From Pseudoflavonifractor sp. An85 (GTDB lineage Bacteria > Bacillota > Clostridia > Oscillospirales > Oscillospiraceae), in the NCBI RefSeq assembly GCF_002161235.1, contig NZ_NFHE01000007.1, forward strand, positions 37,292-101,291: 64,000 bases of DNA, written 5' to 3'. Below the pieces are notes generated by a model. It saw only the letters and a list, made by a program, of their open reading frames with translations. It was not told the DNA's origin and made no database searches. Made by a program: the position numbers and the translations under genes. Shown piece by piece: positions 13,956 through 21,119 of this stretch (position 1 is the first letter of the stretch; each line of letters begins with the position of its first letter).

Positions 13956-14504
13956 ATGGCCCGTTTTGGATTTATACACAGCAAATTGGATATCAAATTG
14001 CTCATCCTCTATATTCTGACCCGTGTGGCCGCCCCCATCGACTTTGCCACTCTCACGGATCTGGTGATGTGCGACGATGGGGTGGACTACTTCGTCTTTG
14101 CTGAAGCGGTTTCCGAGCTGCTGGACAGCGGACATCTGGTGCGAGAGGGCGACTTCTATGCCCCCACCGACAAAGGCCGCCGCAACTGCGCCGACGGTGA
14201 AAGCAGCCTCTCCCCCGTCATCCGCCAGCGTTGCGACCAGCGTCTGGCCCCCTTCAACGCCGCCCTCAAGCGGAAAGCCCAGGTGCGCAGCCAAGTAGAC
14301 CCGTCCCCGGACGGAACCTTCTACACGGTGCGCCTGATGCTGGACGACGACCGAGACAATCTGTTCACCCTCTCTCTGCTCACCGCAACCCGGGAAGAGG
14401 GAGAGGATATTGCGCAGCGGTTCACCCAACACCCGGACCGCATCTACAATGGAGTTCTGGGGGTGCTGCTCACCGACCCGGATCAGAGAGGTGAAACTAC
14501 TTGA
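13956..14504 (+). CDS. DUF4364 family protein
   Basis: A 182-residue protein. The N-terminal third resembles a winged helix (LDIKLLILYILTRV, then FAEAVSELLDSGHLV), and the C-terminal part is the beta-rich region of DUF4364 proteins. The family is common in Clostridia and its function is not established; the fold suggests a DNA-binding regulator. Its stop overlaps the TTG start of the next gene (TTGA), implying translational coupling with the PF06541 membrane protein. Confidence 0.85.
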   Translation: MARFGFIHSKLDIKLLILYILTRVAAPIDFATLTDLVMCDDGVDYFVFAEAVSELLDSGHLVREGDFYAPTDKGRRNCADGESSLSPVIRQRCDQRLAPFNAALKRKAQVRSQVDPSPDGTFYTVRLMLDDDRDNLFTLSLLTATREEGEDIAQRFTQHPDRIYNGVLGVLLTDPDQRGETT

Positions 14505-15307
14505 CCATTTTGGGATATCCCATCCAAGCCCTGGTGCTTTACTTCATCTTCTATTCCTTTTTGGGGTGGCTCATGGAGACTTGTTATTGTTCCATTCTCC
14601 AGCGCCGCCTGGTGGACCGCGGCTTTCTCTATGGCCCGGTGTGCCCCATTTATGGAGCCGGTGTGACCCTGATGATTCTCTTCTTCACCCCCTTAAAAAG
14701 CCACCTGCTCCTGTTCTATGTCACCGCCGTGGTGGTGATGACTTCCTGGGAGTACTTTGTGGCATGGGTGCTGGAGACCACCACCCACGTGCGCTACTGG
14801 GATTACTCCAACTACCGCTTCAACATCAAAGGTCGTGTGTGTCTGTGGGTCGCTCTGGTGTGGGGCGTGTTGTCCTATGTGGTGATTTTCTGGATTCACC
14901 CCCCGGTGGAGCGACTCTATGAGTCCATGGCCCCTTGGCTGGTAAACACCCTGTGTATCACATTGCTGATTCTACTGCTGGTGGACGCCGCGCTCACCAT
15001 CCGGCATCTGGCCCTGGTGTCTCAGCTGGTTGTCAAACTGGCTGCTGCCCGGGACGAAGCCCAGGTGCAGTTCTCTCTGGGCAAGGCCGAGCTGGGCCAA
15101 ATGCTGGAGTCCCAGTCCGCTTCCCTGCGTAGCAGTTACAGCCAGCAAATCGCCCGTTTGGAGCGTTACTCCCGCTCCTTCCGGCGCAAATATTCCAACA
15201 TGCACCTCACCAGCCGGTATGCCAGCTTGTCCGAGGACTTGAAGGCCACTGCCGCTGCCGCCCGCAAGGAACTGATGAAAAAACGGGAAGCCCGAAAAAA
15301 GAAGTAA
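14501..15307 (+). CDS. PF06541-type membrane protein, single-repeat form
   Basis: A 268-residue protein. The N-terminal ~150 residues hold one PF06541 unit: FYSFLGWLMETCYCS, FLYGPVCPIYGAGV, WEYFVAWVLE and WDYSNYRFNIKGR. A further membrane segment and a long basic coiled-coil-like cytoplasmic tail (~190-268, ending KKREARKKK) follow. The start is the TTG at 14501, coupled to the DUF4364 stop and preceded by AGAGAGG. It is a paralogue of the 437-residue protein at 9200. Function unknown. Confidence 0.8.
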   Translation: MTILGYPIQALVLYFIFYSFLGWLMETCYCSILQRRLVDRGFLYGPVCPIYGAGVTLMILFFTPLKSHLLLFYVTAVVVMTSWEYFVAWVLETTTHVRYWDYSNYRFNIKGRVCLWVALVWGVLSYVVIFWIHPPVERLYESMAPWLVNTLCITLLILLLVDAALTIRHLALVSQLVVKLAAARDEAQVQFSLGKAELGQMLESQSASLRSSYSQQIARLERYSRSFRRKYSNMHLTSRYASLSEDLKATAAAARKELMKKREARKKK

Positions 15308-15345
15308 AAAAGATAGCCGCTGCTTGCGCAGCGGCTATCTTTTTT
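15306..15345. terminator. Bidirectional terminator between convergent genes
   Basis: An 18-base-pair perfect stem AAAAAAGATAGCCGCTGC with its complement around TTGC, with T tracts on both strands. It serves the PF06541 gene (plus) and the CBM9-like gene (minus). Confidence 0.9.
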
Positions 15346-15346
15346 C

Positions 15347-15943
15347 TTATTCAAAGATCAGGGTTCCGAAATCCCCACGCCGGTGGTAGTCCGGCTTGTC
15401 GCATTCCAGCGGGGACCAGGCCAGATAGTGGGGGTGATCCGTCTCATCTCCACACTTGTAGAAGTTGGCGTGGCACTCTCCCTCCCAGGCAAAGCCGGGG
15501 AAGTAGCGGCCCACAAACTCTGCCGGAATGGAGAACTGAATGCCCCAGGCATCCTCGCTCTGCCAGCTCTGGGGGCAGAACAGCTCCTCCATCTTTTTCA
15601 CGATCTGGCGCACTCGTGTGGGGCGAGCGCCGCCAAAGCCCAGATTCAGAGCCTTGAGGGGATTCCACTCAAAGTTGAAATACCGGGGGTCCTCCGCCAC
15701 AGGGGCAAAGAAAAACTCCAGGCAGCTGTCGTTGCACACCTGGTCCAACGTTCCGGTAAGGGTGGCCCGGATATGGGTCTCCTCTGCGCCCAGGCGCACA
15801 TACAGCTTCTCTCCGTCATGGCACAGCTGCGCCCAGGCCTTTACCCCTGCCGGCTCCAGCCAGCCAGTCTCCTTCAGGTCCACACGGAGAATATCATCCC
15901 AATGCTGGCCGTCACCACGGCACACACGATAGGTCTCTTTCAT
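15347..15943 (-). CDS. Carbohydrate-binding family 9-like (CBM9-like) protein
   Basis: About 198 residues resembling the CBM9-like domain of bacterial sugar-binding proteins: WLEPAGVKAWAQLCHDGEKLYVR, then DSCLEFFFAP, YFNFEWNPLKALNLGFG and W-rich C-terminal strands. There is no signal peptide, so this copy appears cytoplasmic. Start choice is uncertain: an ATG at 15943 lies 12 bases after GGGAG, and a TTG at 15955 is adjacent to it. The Spo0A-C-like gene ends 27 bases upstream, so the two are probably co-transcribed. Ligand unknown. Confidence 0.75.
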   Translation of the reverse strand: MKETYRVCRGDGQHWDDILRVDLKETGWLEPAGVKAWAQLCHDGEKLYVRLGAEETHIRATLTGTLDQVCNDSCLEFFFAPVAEDPRYFNFEWNPLKALNLGFGGARPTRVRQIVKKMEELFCPQSWQSEDAWGIQFSIPAEFVGRYFPGFAWEGECHANFYKCGDETDHPHYLAWSPLECDKPDYHRRGDFGTLIFE

Positions 15944-15970
15944 TGTTCGGTTCAACTCCCATTTCGGTAT

Positions 15971-16327
15971 TCATTCGTCGAAAGCACCTTGCGCCTCCAT
16001 GTAGTAGCAGATAATATCCACAAATTCACCGGTAGTGGGCTTGACCCGGATGGGAAATCCGGCCATCTCCCGCAACCGTTCCTGATCCCCTTTGTTCCAC
16101 TGTTGGTCTCGAATCAGGCGTAGATTTCGTTCCACCGTAGAGGGAGTAGCTTGGTCAAAGTGGGCGGCCACCTCCGGGTAAAGCCCCTTGGTAATACGCC
16201 GCAGCAATTCCGGGTTGCGGTGCGCCAATTCCACCGCACACACCAGTTGACGCATGGACAGGGAATCCCCAAGCAGACCCATGGAGCGCAAAATTTCCCG
16301 AATGGCCCGTTGCTGATTCAATGTCAT
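15971..16327 (-). CDS. Orphan Spo0A C-terminal (DNA-binding) domain protein
   Basis: About 118 residues matching the sigma-interacting, DNA-binding C-terminal domain of Spo0A along nearly the whole length: LRSMGLLGDSLSMRQLV, LLRRITKGLYPEVAAHFDQ, STVERNLRLIRDQQWNKG and KPTTGEFVDII. The phosphoacceptor receiver domain is absent and no receiver gene is adjacent. ATG at 16327 sits very close to AAGGTGGG; a TTG at 16321 with 8-base spacing is possible. Such a protein could compete with or assist Spo0A at 0A boxes. A tandem 0A-box lies about 80-100 bases upstream. Confidence 0.85.
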   Translation of the reverse strand: MTLNQQRAIREILRSMGLLGDSLSMRQLVCAVELAHRNPELLRRITKGLYPEVAAHFDQATPSTVERNLRLIRDQQWNKGDQERLREMAGFPIRVKPTTGEFVDIICYYMEAQGAFDE

Positions 16328-16394
16328 CCCACCTTCCAATTCTCTTTTTGCTCACTCCCATTTTACTATATTCTGGTGGAAAACAAAAGAAATT

Positions 16395-17075
16395 TCATTC
16401 TGATATTTCGACGTGATTCGACACACCCCTTTGTTTGACCAAAGCCACAATACGAGATGTTCCCAGCCGCGTGGCACCCAGCTCCAAAAACGCAGCTCCA
16501 TCCTCCAGGGAAGCGATGCCTCCAGCCGCCTTTACCTGCACTTTATCTCCCACATGGGCACGCAGTAAGGCCACATCTTCTGGCGTAGCGCCCCCGTCGG
16601 CAAAACCTGTGGAGGTTTTGATGAAGTCCGCTCCGCTCTCTGTCACCAGCTCACACAACTTCACCTTCTCCTCCTGGGTCAGCTGGCAGGTCTCCACGAT
16701 CACTTTGAGCACCTTGTCCCCACACGCCGCCTTGACCGCCTGGATTTCCTCCAGAATATCCTGCCAGCGGCCATCCTTCACCCAACCCAGATTCACCACC
16801 ATGTCGATCTCACAGGCACCGTTTGCAATGGCATCCCGGGTTTCAAACACTTTCACAGCAGTGGTAGAGTAGCCGTTGGGAAATCCAATTACGGTACACA
16901 CCGGGAGCTTATCCCCCAGGTACTTGGCTGCCTGCTCCACATGGCTGGGCGGAATACACACCGAGGCGCAGCCATAGGCCATCCCGTCGACGCACAGTTG
17001 GCGAATTTCTTCCCAAGTGGCGGTGGTGCGCAACAGGGTGTGGTCCACACAGGCCAATATGCGCGTTTCATCCAT
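16395..17075 (-). CDS. deoC: Deoxyribose-phosphate aldolase
   Basis: A 226-residue TIM-barrel class I aldolase that splits 2-deoxyribose-5-phosphate into acetaldehyde and glyceraldehyde-3-phosphate in deoxynucleoside catabolism. Key segments are DHTLLR at the N terminus, [34 protein letters not shown] and the VKAAGGI strand bearing the Schiff-base Lys. The start is the ATG at 17075, 8 bases after GGGAGG. A TTGCAA-17-TATGAT promoter lies upstream. No other deo genes are adjacent. Its 3' end contains two 0A-box-like sites facing the next gene. Confidence 0.96.
   Translation of the reverse strand: MDETRILACVDHTLLRTTATWEEIRQLCVDGMAYGCASVCIPPSHVEQAAKYLGDKLPVCTVIGFPNGYSTTAVKVFETRDAIANGACEIDMVVNLGWVKDGRWQDILEEIQAVKAACGDKVLKVIVETCQLTQEEKVKLCELVTESGADFIKTSTGFADGGATPEDVALLRAHVGDKVQVKAAGGIASLEDGAAFLELGATRLGTSRIVALVKQRGVSNHVEISE
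16407..16423 (-). promoter_or_regulatory. Tandem 0A-box (Spo0A binding site) candidate
   Basis: Minus strand TGTCGAA (16423-16417), three bases, CGTCGAA (16413-16407). The first is an exact 0A-box and the second differs at one base. The 10-base repeat period with a 3-base gap is the head-to-tail arrangement known for Spo0A dimers. It lies inside the end of deoC, upstream of the orphan Spo0A-C gene. Confidence 0.5.
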
Positions 17076-17110
17076 CTCTCTCACCTCCCTTATCGTTTTC
17101 TTTCCCCTCC

Positions 17111-17139
17111 ATCATACCCTGCTGCCTGCCCCATTGCAA
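17111..17139 (-). promoter_or_regulatory. Promoter of deoC
   Basis: Minus strand TTGCAA (17139-17134), 17 bases, TATGAT (17116-17111). Confidence 0.6.
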
Positions 17140-17154
17140 GAGGATTTCCCCCTG

Positions 17155-17212
17155 CACTTAACCATTAGTTGATTTTACTCAAGATTTCCTCCATTGCACT
17201 CAACCACTGTTT
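17155..17212 (+). promoter_or_regulatory. Direct-repeat operator candidate ahead of the XRE regulator
   Basis: CACTTAACCATTAGTT (17155-17170) and CACTCAACCACTGTTT (17197-17212) are near-identical direct repeats 42 bases apart, four helical turns. The second overlaps the promoter -35 and spacer. Confidence 0.4.
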
Positions 17213-17222
17213 TCCATATAAT
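17194..17222 (+). promoter_or_regulatory. Promoter of the XRE-ABC operon
   Basis: TTGCAC (17194-17199), 17 bases, TATAAT (17217-17222). Confidence 0.7.
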
Positions 17223-17251
17223 ACAACCACGAAGCGAATGGAGGAATCTTT

Positions 17252-18157
17252 ATGAACCAACCTTTGAGCGCCACCATCACACGCCTGCGCAAAGAGCGAG
17301 GGTTGACCCAAGAGCAGCTGGGCCAGCTGGTGGGTGTATCCGCCCAGGCAGTGAGCAAATGGGAAAAGGGCGGAGCCCCGGACGTGGAACTACTCCCTGT
17401 GCTGGCAGACCGTCTGGGGGTGAGCATCGACACCCTGTTTGGCCGGGCAGACCCGTCCACTGCCGACATGAACACTCAATTTCAACATTGGCTATTGTCC
17501 ACGCCTGTCAAACAGCGTTTCTCTGCCCTATTTGAACTGCTGGCAGTATCTTCGCCCTACCTGGGTAGCAACTTGATGGGCTCCGGCATCATCCCGTCCA
17601 TTTCGGTGCAGTCCACATGCTATATTGACGAAATCATTCCTGACTCTCCTTCTCCCACCCCCACCTGGCTCCGTGCTTATGTCACCACAGAGGAAGGCTT
17701 GGCTCTCGGGGTGCTGGCCGAGGACTTCCCCCTCTTTTTTCTCATGCCAGAGCCTGTAAAAGGCTACCAGAGCAACCTTCCAGATCCAGAACGATGCCGG
17801 AAACTATTTGCCGCCTTGGCCCTCCCCGGCGCTTTGGAAATTCTCCTGTATCTCCACGGGCGAGAGGGAAGCTTCTACCACCCCTCTGCCATTGCCAAGC
17901 ACACTAAACTGCCCTTGGATGATGTACTGGCAGCCCTCCCCAAAATGGCAGACTGCGAACTGCTGAAGAAGAGGGATTTGGAACTGGAGGACGGCCCCAC
18001 CCAGGTCTACACCCTTCACAACAATTTTTCCTTCATTCCCTTCCTGTTCTTGGCCCGATGGGTCATGCAGCCAGAGGATGCCTATGTATTCGCCTGTGAT
18101 ACCCGTGATCGCCCCATTCTCACCCCGCCCCCAGAGAAAAAGGAGAACCAATCATGA
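17252..18157 (+). CDS. XRE-family transcriptional regulator with C-terminal winged-helix-like domain
   Basis: A 301-residue protein. Residues 6-63 form an XRE helix-turn-helix (LTQEQLGQLVGVSAQAVSKWE). The middle is unassigned; residues ~185-270 resemble an ArsR-like winged helix (ALEILLYLHGREG, then DDVLAALPKMADCELL and a beta wing). Two DNA-binding modules in one chain are unusual. The stop overlaps the ATG of an ABC exporter (ATGA), so the protein probably controls that exporter and itself. GGAGG lies 7 bases before the ATG. Inducer unknown. Confidence 0.85.
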   Translation: MNQPLSATITRLRKERGLTQEQLGQLVGVSAQAVSKWEKGGAPDVELLPVLADRLGVSIDTLFGRADPSTADMNTQFQHWLLSTPVKQRFSALFELLAVSSPYLGSNLMGSGIIPSISVQSTCYIDEIIPDSPSPTPTWLRAYVTTEEGLALGVLAEDFPLFFLMPEPVKGYQSNLPDPERCRKLFAALALPGALEILLYLHGREGSFYHPSAIAKHTKLPLDDVLAALPKMADCELLKKRDLELEDGPTQVYTLHNNFSFIPFLFLARWVMQPEDAYVFACDTRDRPILTPPPEKKENQS

Positions 18158-19869
18158 AACAACAACCAGACTACAGCCTCTACACCCGGGCCATCTTCCG
18201 GGGCAACCGCCTGTCCTTTGCCGTGGCCCTGACCCTCATCAGCCTGGGTACCCTTTGGAATCTCATTGTCTCCTATCTGCTGGGACACATTCTGGATATC
18301 ATGACCACCGGGAATTTGAAGCAGCTAGCCCACACCACCCTGTTCTGCTTGGGGTTATCCGCTGTGATCTTTCTCTCCCAGTTGGCCATGTACCGGGCCA
18401 AGAGCCGATTTATCCACCGGGGACTGGCCCAGTACAAAGATTTGGCTTTCTCCCGCTTGTCCCAAAAGAGTATCCGTGCCTTTGCCCTGGAGAACACCGG
18501 GCGGTATCTCTCCGCCCTCACCAACGACACCAACTCCATCGAGGAGAACTACCTCAATCGTTCCTTTCTTCTCATTTCCGATGTACTGCTGTTCTTGGGC
18601 TCTCTGGGCATGATGCTCTGGTACAGCTGGAAGCTGGCCCTGGCCGCCATCCTGTTGAGCCTGATCCCCATCGCTGTCACTCTGGCCACAGGCGGAAAGC
18701 TGGCAACCCGAGAAAAGAATGTCAGCCAGCAAAACGAGGGCTATGTGGCCATGCTCAAAGACCTCCTCAGCGGCTTTTCCGTCATCAAATGCTTCAAGGC
18801 GGAGGCGCAGGTAATCTCCCGCTTTACCCAGGCCAACACCCAACTGGAACACGTCAAGGAAGGGCGCCGGTGGTTTGACTGTCTCATCACAGCTGCCGCC
18901 ACCTGTCTGGGCTTCCTGGTCCAGTTCGGCATCTTTCTCTTTGGTGCCTATCTGGCCATCCGGGAGGAAATCACCCCTGGCACCGTGCTCATCATGGTCA
19001 ACCTGTGCGGCTTGCTCCTCCAGCCTATCCAGACCGTACCCCAGTACTGGGCCAGCCGCAAGGCAGCCCTGGCCCTCATGGACAAGCTGATCCAGCTTAC
19101 CGCCCAGAATCAACAGGAGAGCGGCGTGACCATCCCTGCTACTCTGAGCCAGGCCATCATCCTGGACCACGTTTCCTTTGGCTATGAGCCGGACAAGCCG
19201 GTGCTGCGGGATGTCACCGCACAATTCCAGGCTGGGAAAACCTACGCCATTGTGGGCGGCTCCGGCTCCGGCAAGTCCACCCTTCTTCACCTGCTCATGG
19301 GGGCCAGCGGGGCATACACCGGATCCATTGCCGTGGATGGCACGGAACTACGGGAGGTGGATGCCAACAGCCTCTATGACCTGATGAGCCTCATCGGCCA
19401 GGATGTGTTTCTCTTTGACGACACCATCCGCAACAACCTGACCATGTTCCGCTCCTTTCCCCCTTCCCAGGTGGAGCAGGCGGTGAAGCGGTCCGGTCTG
19501 TCCCAGCTGCTGCAAGAGCGGGGCGAGGACTACCGCTGTGGGGAAAACGGTGTAAACCTGTCCGGCGGCGAAGGACAGCGCATCTCCATTGCCCGGTGCC
19601 TGCTGCGCGGCACCCCAGTGCTGCTGCTGGACGAGGCCACGGCCGCGTTGGATAACGCCACCGCCGCCGCCGTCACCCAATCCATCCTGGACCTGGAGGG
19701 CACCACCCGCATCGTGGTCACCCACCGGCTGGAGGCCCATCTCATGGCACAGTACGAGGAAATTTTCGTGCTGCGGGACGGATACATTCAGGAACAGGGC
19801 AGCTTTGCCCAACTGATGGACCAGAAAGGGTATTTCTACTCCCTGTTCACCCTGGCACAGCCTACATAA
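18154..19869 (+). CDS. ABC exporter (fused permease-ATPase half-transporter)
   Basis: A 571-residue half-transporter with about six membrane segments in residues 20-300. The ATPase is fully consensus: Walker A GGSGSGKST (~367), signature LSGGEGQR (~468), Walker B LLLDEATAALD (~488) and H-loop VTHRLE. It probably works as a homodimer. It is coupled by ATGA overlap to the XRE regulator, a pattern seen for peptide or drug exporters induced by their substrate. No precursor peptide or modification gene is adjacent. A strong terminator follows. Confidence 0.92.
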   Translation: MKQQPDYSLYTRAIFRGNRLSFAVALTLISLGTLWNLIVSYLLGHILDIMTTGNLKQLAHTTLFCLGLSAVIFLSQLAMYRAKSRFIHRGLAQYKDLAFSRLSQKSIRAFALENTGRYLSALTNDTNSIEENYLNRSFLLISDVLLFLGSLGMMLWYSWKLALAAILLSLIPIAVTLATGGKLATREKNVSQQNEGYVAMLKDLLSGFSVIKCFKAEAQVISRFTQANTQLEHVKEGRRWFDCLITAAATCLGFLVQFGIFLFGAYLAIREEITPGTVLIMVNLCGLLLQPIQTVPQYWASRKAALALMDKLIQLTAQNQQESGVTIPATLSQAIILDHVSFGYEPDKPVLRDVTAQFQAGKTYAIVGGSGSGKSTLLHLLMGASGAYTGSIAVDGTELREVDANSLYDLMSLIGQDVFLFDDTIRNNLTMFRSFPPSQVEQAVKRSGLSQLLQERGEDYRCGENGVNLSGGEGQRISIARCLLRGTPVLLLDEATAALDNATAAAVTQSILDLEGTTRIVVTHRLEAHLMAQYEEIFVLRDGYIQEQGSFAQLMDQKGYFYSLFTLAQPT

Positions 19870-19870
19870 C

Positions 19871-19902
19871 AAAAAGAACCCGGCTAGACCGGGTTCTTTT
19901 TT
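19871..19902. terminator. Bidirectional terminator
   Basis: Stem AAAAAGAACCCGG/CCGGGTTCTTTTT with 5-base loop, between the ABC exporter (plus) and the DUF362 gene (minus). Confidence 0.88.
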
Positions 19903-21049
19903 ATTTCTCCAGGATTCTGGCCACCCAGGTGCGGTGGACCACCATGGCGCTTTTGGGGCAAAACTCCTGGCAACAGAAGCAGCGGATGCAGTTCTTCCGC
20001 TCAATGACTGCTTTCCCCTTCTCGATGCGAATGGTCTTGGCCGGGCAGATATCCCGGCACACCCCACAGCCCACGCAGTCCCGCCGAATCACCTTGGGCT
20101 TCTGGCTGAACACCTTGGCCATAAAAGCACCCCGCAGACGGCTGGACAGCTTCTTTCCATCTCCTTCAAAGAGGTGGCCGTTGCCCGTCTCAATACGCTG
20201 GAAATCAGGCACCACAAAGTCCTGGACGTTACCATGGATGTCCAGTTCTTCGATGGTCTGGGGAATCAGTCCCCGCTCCAGAGCTGCCTCCAGGGTGGGC
20301 ACCTCTGCCCGCTCCAGGCCCAACAACTTGGCGCACACCAAATCCACTTTGTGGGGACTCTCTGAGGCCGCCAGAAGGCCCACATGCCGTGGGGTACCTC
20401 CAGTGGGGCCATTGCCCTCCATGCACGTCACGCCGTCCACAATGGTGAGCCTAGGCTTGAAATACTCGTCCAGGTCCACGATCATCCGGGCAAAGTCCCG
20501 GGGGTCCGGGTAGCGGAAATGATACTCCGGCTTCATAGCCCCGGGAATGGCTCCAAACATGTTCTTGGCCCCGCAGGTCATGGCCATCATCCCGTGGGTT
20601 TTCAGCTTACAGAAATTGATGATGGCATCCGCCTGGTCCAAATAGGAGGTGTAGGTGAACTTGCGGCACACCTTCCCTTCTGGGTATTCTGCCGGACTGT
20701 GTCCAAAGTCCCGGTTCAAGCGGCCTCCCGCCTGCTCCACCTGCTCCATGCCTGTGGCCTGGTATACCTTGCCCACAAAGGCGGCGTTGTACAGCCCGCC
20801 GGGGCTGTCTCCCACCACCACGTCAGCCCCCCGCTGGGTGAGCATGCGCACCAGCGCGCACAACAGGGACGGGTGGGTGGTGGCCGCTCGCTCCGGCTTG
20901 AGGAAGGTCACCAGGTTGGCCTTGATGACAATGCGCATCCCCGGCTTTACCCAGTCCAGCCCTCCCAAGGGCTCCAATACCCGCTCCAGAGCGCTTTCTA
21001 CCTCCGAAGTGGAATAGTCCACGCAAGAAGTCAACACCACATCCGACAT
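19901..21049 (-). CDS. DUF362 domain protein with two 4Fe-4S clusters
   Basis: A 382-residue protein. Residues ~1-290 are the DUF362 domain (RIVIKANLVTFLKPE, then ADVVVGDSPGG, INFCKLKTHGMM). The C terminus carries two ferredoxin motifs, CVGCGVCRDICP and CIRCFCCQEFCP, each with the CxxCxxCxxxCP spacing for a 4Fe-4S cluster. It is probably a cytoplasmic redox protein; the reaction is unknown. AAAGGAGG lies 8 bases before the ATG. An intrinsic terminator ends about 20 bases upstream of the start, leaving almost no room for a promoter. Confidence 0.88.
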   Translation of the reverse strand: MSDVVLTSCVDYSTSEVESALERVLEPLGGLDWVKPGMRIVIKANLVTFLKPERAATTHPSLLCALVRMLTQRGADVVVGDSPGGLYNAAFVGKVYQATGMEQVEQAGGRLNRDFGHSPAEYPEGKVCRKFTYTSYLDQADAIINFCKLKTHGMMAMTCGAKNMFGAIPGAMKPEYHFRYPDPRDFARMIVDLDEYFKPRLTIVDGVTCMEGNGPTGGTPRHVGLLAASESPHKVDLVCAKLLGLERAEVPTLEAALERGLIPQTIEELDIHGNVQDFVVPDFQRIETGNGHLFEGDGKKLSSRLRGAFMAKVFSQKPKVIRRDCVGCGVCRDICPAKTIRIEKGKAVIERKNCIRCFCCQEFCPKSAMVVHRTWVARILEK

Positions 21050-21069
21050 TTCCTTTTCCTCCTTTGAAT

Positions 21070-21098
21070 AAAAAATCCCCCGGCCGAAGCCGGGGGAT
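21070..21098 (-). terminator. Terminator after ispH-S1, directly upstream of DUF362
   Basis: Minus strand stem ATCCCCCGGC/GCCGGGGGAT with a tetraloop, followed by a six-T run. It lies between ispH/S1 and the DUF362 Shine-Dalgarno, so it may act as an attenuator. Confidence 0.85.
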
Positions 21099-21119
21099 GC
21101 ATGAGTTCAAACAGGGAGA

